Shown here in pieces: positions 30,702 through 43,251 of a stretch of 64,000 nt of DNA. The translations under genes were made by a program, and so were the position numbers. Source of the DNA: Dentipellis sp. KUC8613 (lineage: Eukaryota > Basidiomycota > Agaricomycetes > Russulales > Hericiaceae). Each line of letters starts with the position of its first letter. Position 1 is the first letter of the stretch. The notes under the pieces are model-generated. The model was not told where the DNA came from and ran no database searches. It worked only from the letters and a program-made list of their open reading frames with translations. The stretch spans positions 1 through 64,000 of the forward strand of contig NSJX01000062.1 of NCBI GenBank assembly GCA_002286715.1. Reading direction: 5' to 3'.

Positions 30702-33624
30702 ATGAGATCTCTTCTTAGCGCTGCTGCGCCTTTACTTGCGCTTGCTGCGTCGGTTGTTTGTGAGTACGCCCTCTTCTCTGACGCCTGGACTGGGCTAACG
30801 TGCTGGTAGCTGGACAATCGACGGGCAATGCCTCTGTAGTCTGCGTTGCAGGACAATGCCTCCAAGGTTTTACGAACACGACTCGTGAGCTCTATTCCTC
30901 TTGTGCTAGAGCGCGGGTGCTAACGGTGGTTTCCAGTTGGCGCAACACTTACCGCGTCGGACGTCGCCTCGCCTGTACTCCTTCTCCCGGGCCAGTACTC
31001 CTCATCGACAAGCCCGCAGCTTCTGCACCAGCTCCTCACATCATCATCGACGCACATGTCCCCTTCCGCAGGGTTCAACGCAACTACCATCTCTCTCCCA
31101 CTCAACCTCGCCCTCCAGCCCGGCCTCGCCATCTTCCCGCAGCCCCTCTACTCCGGCCAATCCCAATTCGCCTCCCTCCCCAACACGCCCCTCTCGAACT
31201 CCTCCGCCGCAACGTCCCTCAACGCCGGCGCGCTCGCGCTCTCGCAGAACGTCTGGGTCGCCGTGTCCACCAGCGCGTCCAACGCCAGCGGCAGCCGCCT
31301 CATCCTCTGGGACTCCGTGCCCGACGTGACCCAGCTCCCCAACGCGCCGTCGCTCTCGCTCCTCGACATCCAGTCCACGTCCTGCTCGCCGCCGTGCTCC
31401 GGCGCGGGCGTGTGCGCCGCCTCGGGCCAGTGCACCTGCCCGCCCGGCTTCTCCGGCGCGTCCTGCGAGACGTGCGCGGCCGGCTTCTTCGGGCCGACGT
31501 GCCAGGCGTGCCCGGCGGGCTGCACGCAGTGCGACGACGGCATCTCGGGCTCCGGGCGCTGTCTCGCATTCAGCACGACCAACTCGTCCGCGAGCTGTAA
31601 TTGCCTCAACGGCGCGTGCGGCGCGAACGGGCAGTGCACGTGCAATGCGGGGTGGACGGCCGCGGACAACGGCACGGCGTGCGCGAAGTGCGCGCCGGGC
31701 TTCTTTTTGGACGCGAGTGGCGACTGCTCCGTGTGCCAGCTCGGGTGCACGCAGTGTGCGGACGGGAGCGGGATCTGCGTCGCGTGTGCGGGCGGGTTCA
31801 CGCAGAATGCGAACGACAGGACCAAGTGCGATGCCGTGCAGGCGACGACGGCGACGGGCACGGCGTGCCCGGATGGGAGCTTCAGCAATGGCACGGCGTG
31901 TGCGCCATGCTCGCCGAGCTGCCAGACGTGCAAGGGCCCGACGTCGAATGACTGCATTGTGTGTGGGAGTGGCCAGTTTAGTCTGGGCGGACAGTGTGTC
32001 CCGACGGACGGGAATGGTGTCTGTCAGGGCTCGGCTATGGTCGCGAATAACAACAAGCATGAGTGCGACAGTGAGTATTTTCGTTGTGGATCCATGTTTT
32101 GATGCTGATTTGACGTCTTCGATGTAGGCTGTCCTGCCAAGTGCACGAGCTGTAAGATTCCGAACTTCAATGTTGCGTCGACGATCGACCAGGTGCAGTG
32201 CTCGGGCTGCCTGCCTGGGTTCGTCCTCTCGCAGGGGAAATGCGTACAGAGCTGTCCCTCTGGCACGTTCCTGTCACCTCAGGATAATTTAACTTGTACC
32301 GGTATGTAGATATTGTTCAGCTAATCCACCTCTTAGCTGACGATGCTTTTCAGCATGCTCTTCCACATGTGGGACCTGCGCTGGCTCCGCCGACTTCTGT
32401 TTAACATGTAACAACAACCAACTCGCCTCTGGAGGCAAATGCGTCACATCCTGCCCCTCGAATACCTTCTCTTCCTCAGGCTCCTGCATCGCCTGCCACC
32501 CCGACTGTGCCACCTGTTCCGGAACCTCCTTCAACCAGTGCGCAAGCTGCCCGCCGAACCGGCCCGTGCTCACCAACGGGCGCTGCCTGCCAACATGCTC
32601 CAAGAACCAGTTTTTCGACACCACGTCCTCGTCCTGCCAGTCGTGTGACAGCACTTGTGCCAGCTGCTCCGGGCCCGGCGCGTCCAACTGCCTCTCCTGC
32701 TCCTCGCCAAGCCAGACGCTCAAATCCGGCACCTGCACCCAAGCGAGCTGCAACGGCACCTCAACCACCGTCTCTGGCCTGGGCATCTGCCTCTCCGACC
32801 TCGTCGCCGTGCCGCAAGCCTCGGGCACTGCCGCGCCCGCGCCGCTACCATCCATCACGGGCCTCACCGCGCCCGCGCAGAACGCGACCGGGACGCGCGC
32901 GCTCGCGTGGTGGGAGATCCTGCTCATGGCGCTCGGCTGCGCGTTCATCTTCGTCGTCGTGCTCATGCTTTGGCGCCGCCGCATGCGCAAGCGGCGCGCT
33001 GCGCAGACCAAGGCGTTCGCCGCCGCGAAGAACCTCGACCCTGCGCGCGCGGGCTGGCGCGGCGCGCTGCTGCGCTTCGGCGAGCGCATCTTCGGGCACT
33101 CGCACGCCAACAGGAATGCGAGTAGGAATGCAAATGCGCACCCGGACAGCGGCCTGAAGCTGCTCAAGCTGCGCAACGCCGAGTCGGAGCGCCACGCGCG
33201 CGAGATGGAGAAGCTCGGGCGCGCGGGCGGCCCGTCGTCGCTCCCGTCGTACTACGACTACGAGCACCAGTTCGGGCCTGCGCCCGCGCAGCGCGCCGAG
33301 CGCTGGAGCGCGCAGTCGGGCTCGATGTACAGCCAGGTGACCGGCCTGCCCCGCCGTGCGGCCGAGCCGCGCATGCCTGTGAAGGATGTCGAGCCGATGC
33401 CGTCGCGGTTCTCGTGGACCACGAGTGGCTCGTCTGTGCATCGCTCGCCGCCGCCGCCGCCACCCCCGGTGCCTGTGCCGCAGACGGAGGCGCAGAAGTA
33501 TGCGATGTCGGTGAGCACGCCGGACGGTGCGGGCGGCATGCAGAGGGGGATGTATTGGCTGGAGCCGATGAACACGGGGAGCACGGGCGCGAACTCGGGC
33601 TCGAAGAATCCGTTTAGGAAGTGA
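30702..33624 (+). CDS. Cysteine-rich type I membrane protein (furin/EGF-like repeats)
   Basis: Predicted cell-surface receptor-like protein of 903 residues; ligand and role unknown. Exons are 30702-30759, 30810-30884, 30937-32070, 32128-32301 and 32354-33624. A signal peptide ([16 protein letters not shown]) is followed by an N-glycosylation-rich, Ser/Asn-rich ectodomain. Then come many Cys-rich modules, including an EGF-like [19 protein letters not shown] and furin-like CxxC repeats ([20 protein letters not shown]). One transmembrane helix ([20 protein letters not shown]) is capped by RRRMRKRR, giving an outside-in topology. The cytoplasmic tail has about 220 residues with a Tyr-rich YYDYEHQF motif and a Pro-rich [12 protein letters not shown] stretch, possible docking sites. 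No kinase domain is present. Confidence 0.85.
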
Positions 33625-34601
33625 TAGACGTTTCTCGGTTTTCTTCTCTTCTCGCATGGACATGGACCGCACATTCACGTCCCCAGTCTCGGCACGGATA
33701 GACGCATATATTTACTTACTACCCACTGTAGCATTCAGCTCCCGGATCTCGAACCTCGCTCGTTTCTCGCGCACTTTCACTTTCACCTTCACCTTCACGC
33801 TGTTGATGATTTTTTTTGTTGGGGCGCGCCCGTGGTGGCCCCCGCGACATACATACATACTATACGATTTGAAGTAGTACACGGCCTACCTTCGTGTTCA
33901 GCTGTATCCCTAGTGTAATTTTAATTTGTTCTCGGGTGTGGTACTCGCTTTGCTGACTGACCAAGGGATTCCTGAGTTCCTCTAGTAGTCTTGTCTAGAG
34001 AAAGTCGAAGGTGCGTACGTACATCGATAGGCCTGGGCTGCTGTGCGACGCGCCACCCGGCCCGGTTGCATCCGGGACGATAGGACCTCTTTGCTTTCTT
34101 CTCTCAAGCCAATGGCCAACGTTCTTGCCTCCGAGCCACCATCTTTTATCCTTTCGCAGCATGTCCTTCATCTCCATGGACTTTGAGACTCTATTCATGC
34201 TGTGCCCCATTTCCGGACGATAACACCGTGATGTTTTCCCGGCCTCGCCATCACGTGTATCCCGCACGCTGCATGGAAGATGATGGGATGTGGAACGGAT
34301 AGAACCGCCATAGCTGCAGCGATTGAGCCGGCAGGGATTACAATAAACGGCGACTCATCGACGGGACTCGCAGGTGTTCTAGGCCCTGCAACGAGGCGCA
34401 GCGCCGTGGGCGCATCCTCACCTAATGCGTTCCAGGGCCTTTTCTGCTTCAGTCGACGCTGGTGCCGTTTCAGCAACAGCAGGCAGTGCGGCCGTGCGGA
34501 TGCGTGGCTTAGCGCTGGCGTGCGCGCGCTACTGCACAGCGAGGACAACGTAACGCTGATCACCAGGTGCGTCTAGCGGCTCCCGGCACCTATCTAAAGT
34601 G
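33625..34601. other. Intergenic before PP2C gene, about 1 kb
   Basis: Short TTCACC-type repeats at about 33776-33800 and no gene-like frame with motifs. Confidence 0.45.
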
Positions 34602-36167
34602 ATGCCCACGGCTCTGCTTTCCGAGCACACGCAGGTCCGCCGCCGCCCGCTCGCAATGTCCACACACGAGCCCGAGCCTGCGCCTGCGCGGACGGCCTAC
34701 ACGCAAGTCGAGGTCCCGAGCGGATTCGAAGGGCCCGCCGCGGAGTGCGCGTTCGTGCCCCTGTCCGGCGACGAGGTGCAGGCGCGGCTGCGCGCGGTGT
34801 CGCGCCCTGAGAACGCGGTGTTCGACCGTGCGCGCGGGCGCAGAGCCGACAGCGTCACGTTCCAGCCGTGCACGCAGTACCGCTCGCAGGACCGCTACGT
34901 GGTGCAGCAGCTCGACGTGCATGGGCGGAAATGGACATTCACGGGCGTCTTCGATGGTGCGTCTTCTCGTTTTTGTGGCTCCGGATGGCATTTATCATGG
35001 GGTTGGTCCCGCAGGGCATCTTGGAGACGCGACGGTGGAGCATACGGCATACCACCTGCCCATCATCGTCAAGCAGTTCTTGCAGAAGGCGCTCCCAGGC
35101 CCATCTTCACCCATTCCTGGACCCGAGGTCATCCGCGACATTTTGTCGCAAGCGATTATCTCCTTCGATGACGCTATTGCGGGTGATGTGCTGGAGCTGT
35201 TTCCTGGCGGTATTGCTTCTCTTGCGCAGCGCTCGAACGAGGACATTCGCCGGGTTATCAACGACTATGATGGTTCTGGAGTGAACTACAAGAAAGCGAA
35301 GCTTTGTATGTATGGTACAACTGCTCTTGTAGCCCTTGTGGATCCGGACTATCAGAATCTCTGGGTAGCAAACCTTGGAGATTGCGAAGCTGGTGCGCAC
35401 ATATCACCTCCCGCGTTAACCATGCCTAATTCGCCACCCGTGCAGTGCTCGTTTCCCCCACTCCAAATGGGCGGTTCAAATGCGAGGTCCTCTCGGACCT
35501 GCACAACGGCGACAATGAATCAGAAGTGCAGCGCGTTCGGGGTGAACACCCCGGCGAGCCAGAATGTGTGCTCAACGGGCGCGTCCTGGGCGCGATTGCA
35601 CCCTTCCGATGTCAGTCAATGTCGCCGTATACGGTTTCAATACCTTTTTTCTGATCCTGTGGAGTATCAGGTATTGGAGATGCGCCCTTCAAACAGCCTG
35701 CAGAATTCACTCGTCGAATATTGTACAATCTGTACCCCGGAATTCCCGACTCGTCTCCTTGGGACGAGTTCCTCAGACGGAATCGTACCCCGCCTTACAT
35801 CTCCTCTCGTCCTGAAGTCCTGCACCGCCATCTCCAACCGCTTGTCAATTCCGTTTCTGTCAACGGACAGCTGGCACCGCCCGTACAACCATATTTCCTC
35901 ATCCTCGCTACGGATGGTTTGACGGAGCAGTATGAAGACTTCGACCGCGAGGATATGGCCGAGGACTGGGCGCGCTGCGTCGGATCCGCATATTACGGCC
36001 AGGCCAAAGGTTCGGGACGCCCTCCCCACGAGCCAGACAACCTGGCCCTCCATCTGCTGCGGCACGCCCTGGGAGGGGATGATGCGGTCAAGGTGTCGCA
36101 GCTGCTGACGCTGGACATGGATACGCCGTGGATGGACGACGTGACGATCATCGTCCAGGTTTTGTAA
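34602..36167 (+). CDS. PP2C-family Ser/Thr phosphatase
   Basis: Metal-dependent (PPM) protein phosphatase of 464 residues, closest by eye to the pyruvate dehydrogenase phosphatase-like branch; the real substrate is unknown. Exons are 34602-34956, 35015-35392, 35446-35610 and 35671-36167. Motifs in order: SQDRY near residue 90, FTGVFDGHLGD with the metal-binding aspartate, YGTTALVALVD, LWVANLGDCEAVLV, LSDLHNGDNESEVQRVRGEH, VLGAIAPFRCIGD, LILATDGLTEQ and MDDVTIIVQV. The family's usual GDSRA and RAFGD appear as GDCEA and RCIGD; the metal-ligand aspartates remain. No clear mitochondrial presequence was seen. An alternative start exists at 34656. Confidence 0.87.
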
Positions 36168-38164
36168 GGCTGGGGCTCATCTGGCGGGATATAGGTGCTA
36201 CTTTACATGGTATGTGTAATGTTGTTGGGGCGTGTTTTCTTGGCGGGCGGCAAGTCCAACGCCACGGGTCTCCTCTTGCGGTATCACTGGCATAGCATTT
36301 CTTTTTATCACAGGCAATTCTATCTGTATTAACAACCCGGCATGCACCCATGACCGTCGGCGCGCTGTCTCCAATCTCCAATCTGTCAGAACCGACGCAA
36401 CAAGCACGAAGCACGAGTGACAGCGGGAACCTACTCACGCTGCAATCGCCATTCCCTGTTCGCCCAACAGACTTCGCGATGTGCCTGCAGGCCCAAAGCA
36501 GACATCCATCCCCGCACTGACAACACCATCGCAGCAACAGATCCGACGCGCGCGACGCGTGACCCAATCGTCGCCACCGGCGAATCAAACTCTAGATGTG
36601 CTTGGGACTCGCCCGCACGCTCGCACGGCCACGGCCGCACTGTATCCCCTTGCAGCCCCAGGCCTATTACCCCGCAGCCCAGCATCTCCGTGACGAGACG
36701 CGCCTGCAGCGCCGATCCAATAAACGAATCCCCACTGCCGTCGGCGAATTGTCACCCGGGATGACGAGGTGTGCTGCAAGCTCCGGCTCAGCTGCTCGAG
36801 TCTAGCTTGTGTATTCTGTCGAGTGGGTGGATCAGCTCCGCGTCTGCGCAGGCGCATCTGACCGGACGGCGGGGTAGGTCCGCGCGCGCAACGCCCGGCT
36901 CGCGATACCGATATCACTTCCCACAGGGCGTGGTCGGTGGCACTGGGCGGACGCACGGGTGTGAGTGCATACAGATAGATGGAGGTACCAGGCCAATTGC
37001 AATTGCAATTGGGCGACCCGTCAGTCGAGGCGCGGGCGCGCGGCAGGCACGTCAACTTTGTATGCCAGAACCGCGATGGCGTTGCCTCAGAAGCTGCAAC
37101 GGTGTTGTTGGGTTTGGATTCGGATGCGGATTTGGATTCCCCGCGGACCGCCGTCACGAGCTATCATTTCCGTGTGGCCTGTAGGTCCCGGAGTATCATA
37201 TGTGACTGATTCGGACTGACTACTGTGTCCCAGGATCACTAATGCCGCACACTTCCGGCCAATGATGCTGGGCCCGGTGAGGGGGTGCACCAGGGGCTGC
37301 TTCATCGAAGAGCCTGCAGGTGGGTCGATGGTAGGTGATATGGGCGAGATGACACAGTTGAGGGCAGTAGTTGCGGGCATGTGATGATACTGCTGAAGTG
37401 GCGCACCGCCCTCGGGACACTGTGCAGTACTATCACGTTCCCTGAGGACACCGTTGAGCGGTACGTCCCTCAGTTCACATTGCCATGGGCCGACATGTAG
37501 CAGTGCGGAAGTGCAAGTATCCTGGTGTGTTCGTACACTGTGTAAACCAACGCGGGCGGTTTGTTCTCTAATCGTTTGTGAGACATGTGTCTCAGCTCCA
37601 TCTAAATCACTCCCCGCCTTCTAGCAGCCTGGGTTCAATTTGCGCCCGACCCGCCACCGATCTAGATCTAATCCCGCGCTCATCTGGTCAATGAGTTGTG
37701 CATGATCGTCATCAAGATTGGCGCACCGCATTCCTCCCAAACGCCGTCTCCGTCTCGGCTCCTGACCGAGGCGCAGGACGGCAAACGTCATTCCTGCGTG
37801 GGGGCGCTGTTCGGGTCGCCGAGGGGAGCCATAGCCAGGCATCTATTGGCCCATATCCAGCACGCAGTGAGTGCCCCGGTGATGTAACGCGAACATTCTT
37901 CACATCTATATTGACCGTCCGGATTATCGGTCAGCGGTTCCTTCGGTTCAGCTGGTATGTATATAAGTTGGGATGGGGGTTATCCCATTGCGTCGACGGA
38001 TACCGCATATCACCTCCTTTCACCCCAGCCTCGTGCCAGTCCCATTACAGCCCGCTGCCCAACCCTGCTCTCGATCACGATCGCAGGGCCGCTCAGACCA
38101 TATATAAGGCCACAGTGTCCTCGCTCAGACTTTGTCCTCTATCTCTACCATCTAGACCGATCAC
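36168..38164. other. Intergenic, 2 kb without a recognised gene
   Basis: Only short overlapping frames occur, none with motifs. The stretch contains the 20-bp palindrome at 36993-37012 and, near its right end, TATATAAG sites at about 37960 and 38099 that probably serve the F-box gene. Confidence 0.4.
36993..37012. repeat. 20-bp perfect palindrome with CCAAT boxes
   Basis: CCAATTGCAATTGCAATTGG is its own reverse complement and presents a CCAAT box at each end in opposite orientation. Confidence 0.7.
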
Positions 38165-39318
38165 ATGGTACGCAACCCCCTCTCGCACGGGAATGACAGT
38201 AACCACATTACGAGCAGGATAGCGTATCGCAACACAACACATTCCGTCTGCCCTCCGAATTATGGGAGCAGATATTCGACTGGGCGACGGTCGTCCCGGG
38301 TCTCTTGAGCACCGACATCCCTGGCCTTGATACCCCACAGTCGTCGTGCCCCGGTGACTTCGTCGACCTCAAGTCGCTCAATGCCTCCATTAGCACTGGC
38401 TTCTCCATCATCCGCGTTTGCCACCAATGGCGCGCCCTTGCCCTCCCCATCCTCTATCGCTGCGTCATCGTCGACAGCGGCAAAGCAGGCCAGTCCCTCT
38501 CGCGGACCCTGCTCGCCTCGAAGGACGGCTCCGAAACCCCCCTCCACACACCCCTCGGCGCGCGCGTGCGCCACCTCGTCCTCTCTCTCAGCGTCGCAAG
38601 CGAGCTCATGACTGCAGGGTCCGGCCTGGTACCCTGGGAGTTCCAGCACCTCGCAGAGATCGCCGCATGCCTCCCCTCCCTGACCATCCTCTCCGTCACA
38701 ATCAACCTCTCGAGCTACGTCGCATGCACGCCGTACTACGGCGCCGCGTTCTCCCGTGCACTGAGCGCGACCTGCGGCGGCTCGCTGCGCAAGCTGCACC
38801 TCGCAGGCGCGAGCGAGGTGCTCTTCGCGCCGGGCACGCACCGCGACCTCCTGAACGCGTTCCCGCGCCTGCGCATCGCGATCGGCGACGGCGCAGGCGG
38901 GTGCCCTGCGGCGTGGCCTGCGCTGCCCGAGCTCGGGTTCATCACGGTGACGACTGCGCTCGGCGCGTGCCACGACTACGCGCACAGTGGCGCGGCGCTG
39001 CCCGCGCTGCGCTGCGCGCTGTTCCGCGCGTGCAGCCCGTACCACCCGCTCGAGTCGTGGATCCACTTCCTCGAGCTCCATGGGCCGCGGCTGGAGGTGG
39101 TGTATCTGGACCTCCGCACTAGCATGCACAAGGTGTGCGTGTGCGTCGGCGTGATGAAGGCGTATTGCCCGAATCTGAAGCAGCTGAAGGTGTTTGTGAA
39201 GGAGGTGGAGGAGGGCACGTTGGTGAATGGGCTGCCGTGTGGGGGCGCGAAGTTGAGCGTCTCGGTCTGCAGGCCGCCGCGCATTCTGTCTGGGCTGGGG
39301 CCTGACGATGACGAATAG
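38165..39318 (+). CDS. F-box-like protein
   Basis: Probable SCF substrate adaptor of unknown target. The F-box core FRLPSELWEQIFDWATVVPG is coded upstream of any in-frame ATG; a stop closes that frame just before 38200. The best model is a first exon consisting of the ATG alone (38165-38167), an intron 38168-38217 (GTACGC...CAG), and a second exon 38218-39318 starting DSVSQHNTFRL. The rest includes HQWRALALPILYRCV and the family block LEVVYLDLRTS...YCPNLKQLKVF. TATATAAG lies 60-70 nt upstream. The C-terminus is shorter than in the other copies. If the one-codon exon is wrong, the start must lie in a more distant exon. Confidence 0.7.
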
Positions 39319-40270
39319 TGGTGCGTTGCCTGGCGTTGGTTTCAGCGTTGTTGTCAGCTCATGGAGTTTTTGGCGCCATATAGGCTGACCTGCCAGTCCC
39401 CGACCAGGGCAGGGATGATTTGGTCTCGGAATCAAATCACGCCAAGGCTGCCACAGACAACGTATGACTGACGTGCGCGTTGGAACATTAACTTCCGAAG
39501 CATTATTCATGCACGGATTTGTACTTCTGCATACAATACTGTACATGTTCACCTAACATTCCTATTTGACGTGCCTGTACTGTACAATTAATCATCTTGG
39601 CTATATGTATGCGCATACCTTGCTTGTACTATTCTCGTTTGACATACCGGCAAACGACCGGAAAGAGCTTGAAGGCGAGAATTGAAAGCTTCAATGATGA
39701 ACTGAAGCCTGGTAGTAACGTATTTATGACGTGTCCAAGCGAGAGTAAAGGCTGGGTAGCGGAGTATCCCGGGGTCCCAGCGTGCCACGAGGCTATCACT
39801 GGCCTCACTGCCAGCCTGTACGACCAATACTTACCACCACCTCAAACTCGTCGATGTATGTCTACGATTTCAACTTTTCCGCCATTTCTTTGACTTCACC
39901 CTGTCAGCACGCAGAACACGCTATCGGAAGTCTAGCTGTCTGCCGCACCAAGAATCTCTTCGCAATGTTCTCGTGCACTGCCTACTTGGATTATCGCGTC
40001 GGGGCCCCTTCTGCCATTCATAGCTGAGCTTTCTGATCGACCTGGAGCAGGCGACTCTCGGACACGATCCGAGGCTAAGAGCGGAGGTTTTCCCGTTCTC
40101 TCCTCCAATCGAAGGCAGCAACTGTTTTGGTGTGAATACTGATACCACCCTCCATAGCTCTGTACAGGTCGTGAATCCCTCTGTAGCCCATCGACTGTCG
40201 GCCAGTCGGCTAAGAATCACAAGGTTACATTAGTACAGCCAAACAAGATATCTCGGTATGTACGAATACA
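39319..40270. other. Intergenic between convergent genes
   Basis: This stretch is AT-richer with short frames only (for example 39597-39893). No motif or element was recognised. Confidence 0.45.
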
Positions 40271-41009
40271 CTAAACGGGTTGCTGCAGCTGCTCCAGTCT
40301 CCGCCTCTCCACATACACGAACGTCGTGATTATCTCGTCCATGATGTTCAACTCGGCAGGCGCGATCTCGATCCATTGTCTTTGCGATTTGCCAAACAGG
40401 CGCACAGCTTCTGGGTGGTTCCTGGCTACGAGAGTGTTGGTTTGGTCGTTTCGTGTGAGCTACAGCGTTTTGACCCCTCAGCAGCAGCATAATCTTAAAA
40501 TGGAATGGCAGGAACGTACAGATGCCCGCGCGGACCCGTACTTCCATGCGTATGATTGTCCATTCGATGCCGTGAACGCCCGCCTTCTGCGTTGCAAGTC
40601 ATCGTCAGATTCAACGAGACACCCTTGTAAGCGAATAATCCAGATACCTATGCCATCGGTCCTGCCAGGGCATGTACGATTCAACCTCCACGGTCCTGCC
40701 AGACTGCGTGATCAACGACGGCGACGTATAATGCCACTCGATCCGCCCGACCTCCCGCTCCGCCAGCCCGCGCATCACGACGTCCGTCTCGTCCTGCGTC
40801 TGGCTGGTCACCGAGGCGAGCACCTGCGGCTCGACCAGCGTGGTCTCCGAGGCGGTGTCCGGCTTGGCTCCGGGCTCGAAGCGCGTGATGATCGACTCTT
40901 GGCCGCCGAGCTTGCCCGTGGACCGCGTTTCGACGCGGTAGATCGGCTGCCCGGCGTCGTCCCGCAGGAGAGCGTTCAGGATGGACCAGCGGGTTACGTG
41001 GAGGTTCAT
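40271..41009 (-). CDS. DUF6593 domain protein
   Basis: Small agaricomycete-type protein of unknown function, 195 residues, from minus-strand exons 41009-40678, 40586-40520 and 40459-40271, all in phase. It reads LRDDAGQPIYRVETRSTGKL, ITRFEPGAKPDTASETTL, then VGRIEWHYTSPSLITQSGRT, FTASNGQSYAWKYGS, TRNDQTNTLVARNHPEAV and finally LNIMDEIITTFVYVERRR. This order fits DUF6593, a beta-rich domain. There is no signal peptide or membrane segment. A TATAAG-like site lies about 100 nt upstream on the minus strand. Confidence 0.78.
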
Positions 41010-41920
41010 TGGGCTGATGTGACTTGGTGGTAGGATTCAATGGAGACGGGCGGTATGTTAATGTTGTACTGGGTTCTTACGACTTCGACGCGGAGCAGTG
41101 GTTTACTTATATCGCGACGCCATGCTGATGGGCGCTGCTTTTGACAAGTGGGGGCACTGCCGTGTGGAGGAGATTGGCCTGATCGATTGGGCTAGTTCTG
41201 CGCTTCGGCCCTTGTCGTTGACTGCGCGGACTGCGCAGGCTGTTACTTGACAGATGGAAGGAGGCGAGCTCGAGGAGGGTGTGGCGATGCAAACGAGGTA
41301 TTAGTGGTCAGGTGGTCTGTGATGGACGCTCTGGTAGGTTTCTAGGAAGGATGAGAGGTTTGTTACTAGACGTCCTTGCGCATTTGCGTCCAAACTATAA
41401 ACTATATTGTCTCAAAATATTTGGATGACTCTGAGGCCTCGTAAAGGCGTCAGTCCGCAAGTTGGGCGGATAGATCCCAATATGTACGAGGGCAAGGGGG
41501 ATTGACACACAGACGGATACGAGAGACGACATGGTATCATTAAGTAGGGACTTGTGGAGCAAGGGCATCGCTTGATCAGGCAGATCAGCACTTTGACGTG
41601 GTTGAGCTCTGAATCTTCGACCTTCTCCTCTAGTCTAAGTACACCGTCCCGCCATCTCGAGTCACCGCCAAGGTCGATCGAGTATAAAACTCAAGACAAC
41701 AGGACACCGCATCGTCATGACGAACAGGATTAATATTTACTGCTGATGAAGTTGAATCCCATGATGGATACAAATGAAGCGCAGTAGCCCGCTGCAACAT
41801 GTACACAGCATACGAGTTTTGGTCTTGGGACCAGCCTGAGAGCTGCGCAAACATAACCATTATTTCAGCGACTAGTACCGCGCAAGCCCCGTCAATACCG
41901 GGCGAGCTGGTCACTGCCGG
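41010..41920. other. Intergenic, 0.9 kb
   Basis: This stretch holds the promoter of the DUF6593 gene and the 3' flank of the membrane-protein gene. No gene was recognised. Confidence 0.45.
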
Positions 41921-43251
41921 CTAAGCCGCGAATTGTATAGTTGAGAGTGGTGGCAAGTCGTCCTCAGGACGCTCGCTCTGCCGATACACTAAGCAAACTA
42001 CGAGCGTCGGATAAATTCCCTGTCGCGTCCCCAGCTCAGATCCGCATAGTCGACATGTTGAAACAGAATGCGGACTCACTGATACGTGTGCCATGGCAGC
42101 GAGCATGATGTCGTTGAGGGGGACGACGGGGGTGAATTGGCCGATTGCGTATAACGTCTGTCCTCGACGATCAATTCTGCATATCGAGAGGTAGGACTCG
42201 GACTGGAGTACCGACGCACCCAAGCCATTGTGTAGACAGCCCCCAACTGCACCAAGAGGAGCAGTATTCGTTCCACCTTCGTCCGCTTCCTGCGCTCCTC
42301 TAGCTGAATTTTGACGAACTGTCTGTGCTCCCTGCTCGGAATCATTAACACGAAGCATCCGAGAGAAAGAAGGCGTCAAATGTGGTGAGCTTACCAGGCC
42401 TTATAGGCAACGAGGGAGATCGAGACCATGTTGTCGAACACGGAGGACGTGAATCCGACTATTTGGCCGTAGCAAACATTTGCGCGGTAGGCTACCGGAG
42501 CCACGATGAAGCCTGATAGGATCCAGACTGAAGGGGGGAATATGAGTTGGAATCGCGGCAGGTGGATAGTGAAATAGCGTACCGGCAAGAAAAATCCTGA
42601 CGGTGCGGCCCCACAGGAGCCAGGCTCGCCATGCGACGACGATATCACTGAGGCCGGACTACCAGGAACAGCAACACGTTAATAGCCTGAGCGCCGCGTC
42701 AGCAGATTAGATGCATACATTTACGCCCGGTAAGAATAGAATAAATGTCTCGAGCCACTTCAGACGCTGCTGGTCTTCGGATGTTAATTCATGTTGTAGA
42801 CGCGGGTACATCCCCGCGTATATGATGACGATGATGAGATGTGCCGTCGAGACGGAGAACATTAGAAATGTGGCGAGGAAGAGTACAATTTTTGCTTTGC
42901 GTCGGTGGCCGGTTTGGTCAGTTGTTCTGGGCCCGGGTGTGGGTTCTTGGTTGGGTAATGTAGGTAGTAAATTTTGGGACTCACAGAAGTACATATGACG
43001 ATAGGATAAATAGAATGGTGAAGCATCCTTGAAGCTAGATGAGATAACATATGTTTGGAGCCGGAACCGGTATCCACGTACCATAGCACAACGATCCGAG
43101 ACCCAGAGGAAGAAGCGGGTCGCCAAGTATAGTCACAGCGCATGACGTCGGAGCCATGGTCGACCTCGCTCTCTTCCCACCACTCGAACAGGGTGATGCA
43201 GCTGTAGATCGCGGGGAGAACACAGGCGAGAAAAGAGAACCATGATGCCAT
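41921..43251 (-). CDS. Seven-helix membrane protein, agaricomycete family
   Basis: Multi-pass membrane protein of unknown function; many paralogues are typical of Agaricomycetes. It is assembled from about six minus-strand exons starting at 43251 (MASWFSFLACVLPAIYSCIT). Later segments: AKIVLFLATFLMFSVSTAHL, LKWLETFILFLPG, then SGLSDIVVAWRAWLLW, VWILSGFIVAPVAYRA, MVSISLVAYKAWEHRQFVKI, RILLLLVQLGAVYTMAW, IMLAAMAHVS and the C-terminal GIYPTLVVCLVYRQS. Helix number and the conserved DIVVAWRAW segment suggest a receptor- or sensor-like role, but no pheromone-receptor or rhodopsin signature is seen. Exon edges near 42140-42220 and 42960-43080 are unresolved; a damaged allele is possible. Confidence 0.65.
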
